Position numbers and translations under genes: made by a program. From contig NW_014578456.1 in the NCBI RefSeq assembly GCF_000485595.1, positions 1 through 23,227 of the forward strand: a stretch of 23,227 nucleotides of DNA, given 5' to 3'. The notes under the pieces were generated by a model that saw nothing but the letters and a program-made list of their open reading frames with translations, did no database searches and was not told the DNA's origin. This DNA comes from Priapulus caudatus. Taxonomy: Eukaryota; Priapulida; Priapulimorpha; Priapulimorphida; Priapulidae. Below are positions 13,508-21,643 of this stretch, piece after piece. The stretch's first letter is position 1. Each line of letters starts with the position of its first letter.

Positions 13508-13720
13508 CTTCGCGATGTCACGCTACATCTGCATCATGTAACTGAGATTCCAAACTCTCATGTATGAAGGATGTAACTCATTTAAAAAATAAGTTCATTC
13601 GGTTGGTAGATAACAGAGCTATCTTGGTTAATTTTTACCAGGGAGTCTATGAAAGATGTACTGCGGGAAGACTACATTGAAACATCGAGGAAAGAGGAAG
13701 CCAGGGAAGAGAGGAACACA
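13508..13720. other. Complex sequence between two arrays
   Basis: About 210 bp with no recognised gene. On the minus strand it contains TTCCCGCAGTAC near 13650, a decayed copy of the exon M 3' edge, so the 61-bp array probably extended this far before decay. The missing C-terminal exon was looked for here and not convincingly found. Confidence 0.4.
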
Positions 13721-14340
13721 TGTCTGGGTGCTTTATTCCTCACCCCTTACTACTAGGGGAAGGTCAGTGAAGTGAGAAATATCCATGAAACCCTTACTCA
13801 CCCCTTCGTACCGAGGGAAGATCAGTCAAAGGAGGAACTCTACATCTGGTGTGATTGCTTTACTCATCCATTTGTACTGAGGGAAGGTTGGTGAAGGAAG
13901 GAACACTAATGTTCTACTTATAATACTTTAATAATAATAATAGTAATAATTACTATAATTAATTCCTCTACAACCTCTGCTTTTAAATTTCTCCTTCCTC
14001 TGGCCCTGACACCCTCTTCCTCTTACTTTCCCCTCATTTTTTATGTGTTTTACTCACCCCTTTGTACTGGGGGGATGGTCAGTGAAGGGTAGGAACACCC
14101 AGGTAAGGGTTTTACTCACACCTTCGTACTGGGGGGAGGTCAGTAAAGAGAGGAACACCCAGGTAAGGGTTTTACTCACCCCTTTGTACTGGGGGGAGAT
14201 CAGTAAAGGGTAGGAACAGGAACACTATTGTGACTAATGTGTGAGGGGTGTACTCACCCTCGTACTGGGGGGATGTCAGTGAAGAGAGGAACACTCATGT
14301 GTCCAGGGTTTTACTCACCCCTTCGTACTGCGGGAAGGTC
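13721..14340 (-). repeat. ~61-bp minisatellite made of exon M's 3' end plus its donor site
   Basis: TTTACTCACCCCTTCGTACTG and variants recur at about 13738, 13796, 13858, 14049, 14110, 14171, 14250 and 14308. The copy at 14308 is the genuine exon M end. Read on the minus strand, each unit carries about 35 bp like the end of exon M, then CAGTACGAAGGG, then GTGAGTAAAA. The best-preserved copies are 61 bp apart. About 100 bp of AT-rich sequence (13915-14040) interrupts the array. Confidence 0.9.
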
Positions 14341-14487
14341 GAGAGCAGAGGACTCCTTTCCTCGCAGGCACGTCGTTAGATAGTTCGGCAGTAACGTGTG
14401 ACTCTTCGCCAGCAGCTGGTGCAACGCCCCCCGTCGTATCGCGACGCCACCAGCTGTTCCGTGTCCTTGAGCAGCGGATACGGAACT
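14319..14487 (-). CDS. POMGNT1: POMGNT1-like exon M, with two compensating frame breaks
   Basis: A 169-nt segment, acceptor CTGTTTCAG, donor GTGAGT, phase 2 in and phase 0 out, so total length keeps frame. It starts VPYPLLKDTEQLVASRYDG in the expected frame. After a run of six G it continues as ALHQLLAKSHTLLPN in a second frame. It then returns to the first frame for ACEERSPLLSTFPQYEG. Human POMGNT1 has a helix ending [20 protein letters not shown], then FLPDTEG. In the direct first frame there is a stop codon before ACEE. A homopolymer miscount plus one more indel explains this; pseudogenisation is the alternative. Its 3' end and donor seed the 61-bp array at 13721-14340. Confidence 0.7.
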
Positions 14488-17400
14488 CTGAAACAGACAG
14501 CGATATCGTATGAAACAGTCATGATATTATATGAAACAGTCATGATATTATATGAAAACAGTCATGATATTATATGAAACCGTCATGATATTATATGAAA
14601 CAGTCATGATATTATATGAAACCGTCATGATATAGTATGAAAAGTCATATATAGTTCTGAAACAGACACGATATTATATGAAACAGTCATCCGATATATA
14701 TGAAACAGTCATGATAGTTATATGAAACAGGCATAGATATCGTATGGAAACAGTCACGATTATAGTGTGAAACAGTCATGATATTATATGAAACCGTCAT
14801 GATATTATATGAAACGTCATGATATTATATGAAACAGTCATGATATAGTCTGAAACAGCACGATATTACATGAAACAGGTCATGATATTATAATGAAACA
14901 GTCATGATATTATTTGAACAGTCATGATATTATATGAAACCGTCATGATATAGTGTGAAACAGTCATGATATTATTAGAAACAGTCATGATATTATATGA
15001 AAACAGTCATGATTTATATGAAACAGTCATGATATTATATGAAACAGCACCGATATCGTATGAAACAGTCATGATATTAGTGTATAACAGTCATGCTATT
15101 ATATGAAACAGTCCTGCATATAGTGTGAAACAGTCATGATATTAATTATGAAACAGTCATGATATCGTAATGAAACAGTCAGCGATATAGTGTGAAACAG
15201 TCATGATATTATATGAAACCGTCATGATATTATATGAAACCGTCATGATATTATATGAAACAGTCATGATATTATATGAAACAGTCATGATATTATATGA
15301 AACAGTCATGATATTATATGAAACAGTCATGATATTATATGAAACCGTCAATGATATAGTGTTGAAACAGTCATGATATTATATGAAACAGTCATGATAT
15401 TATATGAAAAGTCATGATATTATATGAAACAGACACGATATCGTATGAAACAGTCATGATATAGTGTGAAACAGTCATGATATTATATGAAACAGTCATG
15501 ATATTATATGAAACAGTCATGTATTATATGAAACAGTATGATATATATGAAACAGTCATGATATTAATATGAAACAGTCATGATATTTATATGAAACAGT
15601 CATGATATTATATGAAACAGTTATGATATTATATAAACACACGATATCGTATGAAAAACAGTCATGATATTATATGAAACAGTCATGAATATTATATGAA
15701 ACAGTCAATGATATTATATGAAACAGTCATGATATTATATGAGACAGTCCATGATATTATATGAAACAGTCATGATATTATATGAAACAGTCATGATATT
15801 TTATGAGACAGTCATGATATTATATGAAACAGTCATGATATTATATGAAAACGTCATGATATTATATGAGACAGTCATGCCATATTATATGAAACAGTCA
15901 TGATATTATATGAAACAGTCATGATATTATATGAAACAGTCATGATATTATATGAAACAGATGCCATCATGATATTATATGAAACAGTCATGATATTATA
16001 TGAAACAGTACACGATATCGTATGAAAAGTCATGAAATTATATGAAACAGTCATGATATTATATGAGACAGTCATGATATTATATGAAACAGTCATGATA
16101 TTATATGAAACAGTCATGAATATTATATGAAACAGTCATGATATTATATGAGACAGTCATGATATTATATGAAACAGTCATGATATTATATGAAACAGTC
16201 ATGATATTAATGAGACAGTCATGATATTATATGAAACAGTCATGATATTATATGAAACAAGTCATGATATTATATGAAACAGTCATGATATTATATGAAA
16301 CAGTCATGATATTATATGAAACAGTCATGATATTATATGAAACCAGTCATGATATTATATGAAACAGACACGATATCGTATGAAACAGTCATGATATTAT
16401 ATGAAACAGTCATGATATTATATGAGACAGTCATGATATTATATGAAACAGTCATGATATTATATGAAACAGTCATGATATTATATGAAACAGTATCATG
16501 ATATATACTGAACAGTCATGATATTTATATGAAACAGAGATGACACTGCCTTGCATCCCATCCATCATAGACCACAGGCCAGAATTCACATACATGCAGT
16601 CGGTCCATAAAACCCTTCTGGTAGAGTCTATGCCCACAGTCTGACACCTCCACTTACACTCTTCAAGCTTCTACATTCTTTATCTTAGTGTCTTCATTTG
16701 GCAGAACACACCTTCACACCTTCACACCTTACACCCCACATACCGCCAGCAGAGTGAATGTATTGCTTAGTTCCAGCAAGCAGCAGCTCTGCTAGGGGCG
16801 ACGGAGATTCAGCGCCACCTATACAACGACGACGTTAACGATGGGAGTGAGCTAGCGCCACCTACAGAGTAATGGTGGATCGCATGGGGAGATCAGCCGC
16901 AGCGCCACCTAGAGGCGTCACGTCGACATAACAGCGCCACCTAGAGGCGGCACGTCAACTCACAGGTTTGTCGCTCGCTGTCGCCCGAACAGTTCGTCGA
17001 GTAGACTGTTGTCTTTGCTGACGCCCACGTGGGGGCGCCGGTAGACGCGCGACACTTCGGGGATGATCACGTCCGTGAGAGTGAGGTTTCCCGAGGCGGC
17101 GGGCGTCCAGCCGTCCCACGTCCTGTAACGACGAAATAATAAAAATATTTTTAAAATCCATGTCCCATATCCTGTAAGAACAAAATGATAAAATAAAAAA
17201 ATAAAAAATAATCTTGTATAAATATGGATGAAATGGCGTTGGACACGGCAGCTCCCAGTCCTGGACTGGTAACCTGTGAGCTGGACTGGCTAATTAATAT
17301 TGATTTTACTATAGGTTCTACAGTAGAAATCAAAATCTACTAAAGGTTATACAGTAGTCTAAATCAAAATTTCCCAAATCGGGACTGGCTCTGTTTTTTT

Positions 17401-20400
17401 TTCAAGACGCATTTCCGAGATCCAAGGAAATAAATTTTATTGTGATGGAGAGCAAGAATCAAGAGATTTGGAGAGCAAAGCGGTGATTGTGTAGAGCATG
17501 GTAGAGAGACCACACAGAGTCAGTCATCGTAGGAGAGTAGGTGAGTGTTTGCAGGGGAAGGGTGAGGGGTACAGAGTACGAGCGTGCGGTCTCGTTAGGA
17601 CGACTCACCTGTTGCGTCTCTCTCACCTGTTCGCCGCGCGTTAACGAGCGGACGACTCACCTGTTGCGCCTCTCTCACCTGTTCGCCGCGCGTTAACGAG
17701 CGGACGACTCACCTGTTGCGTCTCTCTCACCTGTCCGCCGCGCGTTAACGAGCGGACGACTCACCTGTTGCGTCTCTCTCACCTGTCCGCCGCGCGTTAA
17801 CGAGCGGACGACTCACCTGTTGCGGCAGCAGCTGCTCAGGTGTTTGTCGAGGAATCTCGCGTAGAATCCGCGTCGGATCATGAATCCGAGTCCGGGGAAT
17901 CCGTCCTCAACGCGGAATACAGCCGCCGGGTCCTCGCTCAGTCCCTCGTACCCTGCACGAGGCAGAACCAGTTACCACGCGCGGGTGAGCAACGATGGAG
18001 GGAGGGGACGCGGGGGCGGCGCGTCAGGGTAGCTTTCGAGTTGGCATCCCAGACCGTCGCGCACACACAAGACACCCCACACACATCTCTCTCTCTCTCA
18101 CACCCCACACACATCTCTCTCACACCCCACACACATCTCTCTCTCTCTCTCACACCCCACACACATCTCTCTCTCTCTCACACCCCACACACATCTCTCT
18201 CTCACACCCCACACACCTCTCTCTCTCTCTCACACCTCACACACATCCATCTCTCTCTCACACCCCACCCACATCTCTCTCTCTCTCTCTCACTCACACA
18301 CTACCCTACACAGTTTCCCTCCTACACACCCTTCCACCCACAACACACCCTCACACTCCCCGCATCCTTCCGCCCACGCACCCACCTACCGTTCACGTTC
18401 CACGCGGACACGCTGCATATAGACTCATCCTTGTCCAGGATGGGCAGCAGCTGACCCATGTAGTGTAGGAAGTCAGAAGCCAGGATCAATTCCTCCTCCA
18501 ACACGATCAGCTTATCGTGTACCTCCCCCTGCCACAGGTAAGGAAGCGGTTTATGCTCACATAACGGTCACAGGTAAGGGTTACATTACTGTACCTCCCC
18601 CTGCCACAGGTAAGGAAGCGGTTTATGCTCACAAACGGTCACAGGTAAGGGTTACATTACTGTACCTCCCCTACCACAGGTAAGGAAGCGGTTTATGCTC
18701 ACATAACGGTCACAGGTAAGGGTTACATTACTGTACCTCCCCCTACCACAGGTAAGGAAGCGGTTTATGCTCACATAACGTTCACATTATCACATTACGG
18801 TGACCTCACATAATGGTCACAGCACTCTATTGTGTTCGTGTGACATTTGTCACCGGAAGGGCAGTGCCAACATTACTGTGTCCGTGTGACATTTATCACA
18901 GTACGGTAGTGGTATATGCTCACATAACTCCTTCACAGGAATGCAGTGCTTACATTATCGTGTCTATGTGACATTTGTCACCGGAAAGGCAGTGGTTCAC
19001 GTAACTCTATGACACGACGGCAGCGTACTGTGTTGTATGTGGTGGACACAGTTCAGTGTTACAGTAAGACGGTAGGCGACACGTGTTACAGCAGTACACC
19101 GCGGCGAGTCTACGCGGGGGAATCAGGCGCTATGTGAGACACACCGGCATAGCTCAAGGCCTTCACTTCACTTACTGGGCAAATGGGAACCAAAAGACCT
19201 CAAAGTGAATGAATGACAGAACAGCTCCCCCTGGAAAGATACTAAGGAGAGAGCCTCAGCAACTGGTGCTGGTAAAGGGGTTCCAAACTGGAACCGTCCT
19301 GGGGAAGAAACTAAACTTGAAGCTGTCTGTTCTGGTTGAGAATTGCCTGAACTTCTTGGAGCGTGCTGATCTAGCGCGGGGCTGCACATTGCACACAGAG
19401 GCAAGATGATCAATCTTACCTCCTTGTCTAGGAAGTAAGGCAACGTCCAGACTTTCTCCACAGCCTTAATCATTTGATCTGAAAACAGCAAACCACCTTA
19501 TAAAGCAACGAGACAAAGGAACACAGGACTGCCATCACGGCAAAAAAACACAAAATAATAATAATAAACACAAATAATAACAAAAAACACTACAGGAAGA
19601 AGGAATGTAAGAAACCATTATTAACGAACGACGCAAACAAATCAACGTAAGACCGACATCGGGGAGAAATAAATATTAGTTAAGAATTAAATCGCCCCCA
19701 CACCCCCCCGCGCAACGAAATCTCAAACTCTTCAGCGGATACAAAAGTCGGTTACAGTTTCTAACGTGGCATGGGGTGAGGCCGCGTGAACATGCCTGCT
19801 GCGCCAGGAAAAAAAAAAAAATTTATTTTTCGGGGGCTACTTTCAAGCTCGCGTGCATGAAAAATAGCACTCTAAAATTTGTTTGCCATTGAACCTCTAT
19901 GCAAATTTCCGCGGGGCTCTTTTTGGCATTTCCGGGGCTCTTTTTGGCATTTCGGGGGCTAAATTGCCCCGTGCCCCTGTGTATTTTTTTCACTGTGCTG
20001 CGCTCACCACAGCCGTAGACACTAGTAACTAGCAACACGTACCACCGTAGCGTTTGCTGCCGGTAGTTCTCCACGTGGAAACCGAACAGAGAGACTAGAT
20101 CTGCCCGCATCTGTGAAGCCCTCGTCAAACATTCACCTGCAGGAGGCAGAGGATCAGCTCTAAACACGTGCGCCGTCGCGTCGCAAACTACAGATTAAGT
20201 ATTACTATCTCAAGATTTATATACTATAATCATTATATACAATAATACTCATTATTACAATCATATATAGTATTACATGTTCTTCTTTCACATATATATA
20301 TACATATATTATGTGCGATCATTTGATACATAAAAACAATAATTTGTTGATGCATGTATAGAACGTATCATCTAGCCGGTTATATACTCTATATACAAGC

Positions 20401-21607
20401 GTCACACTGTAGAGACGAGTGACTTCTACTAGATGGCAGCACCGTTCAGCACTACGGTGGTGACACCTACCACGACCATCGTGGGACTGATCCCCGGCTG
20501 CATCATCACAGTCTCTAGTGTCATCCTCAGTCCCATCGCAGACGGACCTAGCGTCAACGAAAAACACAACTTGACATCCCGATGCCCCTAATATCTCCTA
20601 TTATCATTTAACCATTATTTATTTATTTATATTAACTATTAACGTCCATGATCGTCGCGGATTCTCGACTCTGTAGGGGGCGCCACACACCGAGCGTGTG
20701 AGTGTAGGGGGCGCTGTGCTCCTACCTGCTATGATGGCGATGGGAACTTGGAATATTGCGTGATTCTCCCACGACTTGTTGGTGAGCGGTGCCGGATATA
20801 TGCCTTCATCAATGTGACTCTCTGTGAAGAGATTATCATCATCATCATCATCATCAACATCATCATCAACAACGTCATCATCATCAACATCATCATCATC
20901 AACATCATCATCATCATCACCATCAACAACATCATCACCATCATCATCATAATCATCACCATCATCATCATCATCTTCAACAACATCATCATCATCATCA
21001 TCACCATCATCTTCGTCATTTTGACATAGACACTGCTTTGTAGACAATTTAAATTCAATTTTCGTATTCGAAGGATGATGGCTTTACATTCTGGTTCTCG
21101 ATTTACACAAACATTTTAATTAAGTTGCGGCATGTTAAGCATAGTTTTTAGAATGTCATATAGCATCACTGATTGGCTGGAGCTCCATTCAAATCTCACT
21201 AGGCATATAGATCAACCTAAATCAACGTATTCAAAGGAACCGGTCGATCAGCTAGCATCTGTTGGGTTTGCAGCTAATGTTATAATAAATTATATAATAT
21301 AATAATATAACGTCGGTAAACAATCGGAGGGTCTGGGAGGATGTAGCGAGCAAGGATGATAGAGGGCAGCACTCACCGTCGCAGAAGTCTCCGTAGCCGC
21401 TGTGCTTGTCGCAGAACTCTCGCTTCGCCTTGTTACGAATGATGAGTGGGTCAGGTTTCACAGCCTGCCCTACAACTACAATGATGAAGCAGCAACCACG
21501 GCCGCCCCAATCAACTCATCATGATCAAGCCATCATCATCATCATCATATCATGCAGCAGCAGCAGCAGCAGCAGCAGCAGAGAGAGGAGGAGAGAAGAG
21601 AGAGAGC

Positions 21608-21643
<36 letters not shown>

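Noticed and set aside
13507-13541. Short terminal exon candidate after exon M on the minus strand (acceptor GGAATCTCAG)
   Set aside because: It is 35 bp with a poor pyrimidine tract. In phase it gives only LHDADVA then stop, with no match to the family C-terminus.
14488-16540. Possible repeat protein with the heptad MTVSYNI on the minus strand
   Set aside because: A 21-bp unit is divisible by three, so any array of it is open by arithmetic. The array is interrupted by frameshifts and lies in an intron.
5706-16540. CRISPR-like regular repeats
   Set aside because: Units are contiguous with no unique spacers, and the context is a spliced eukaryotic gene. These are minisatellites.
17840-18468. 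Plus-strand open frames of 157-204 codons rich in His, Thr and Ser
   Set aside because: They are antisense to exons J and K and made mostly of the CACACCCCACACACAT array.
19823-20167. A continuous 114-codon minus-strand frame across exon H
   Set aside because: Only its part within 20043-20136 resembles GT13. The rest reads through a donor site and repeated GGGGCTCTTTTTGGCATTTC intron sequence.
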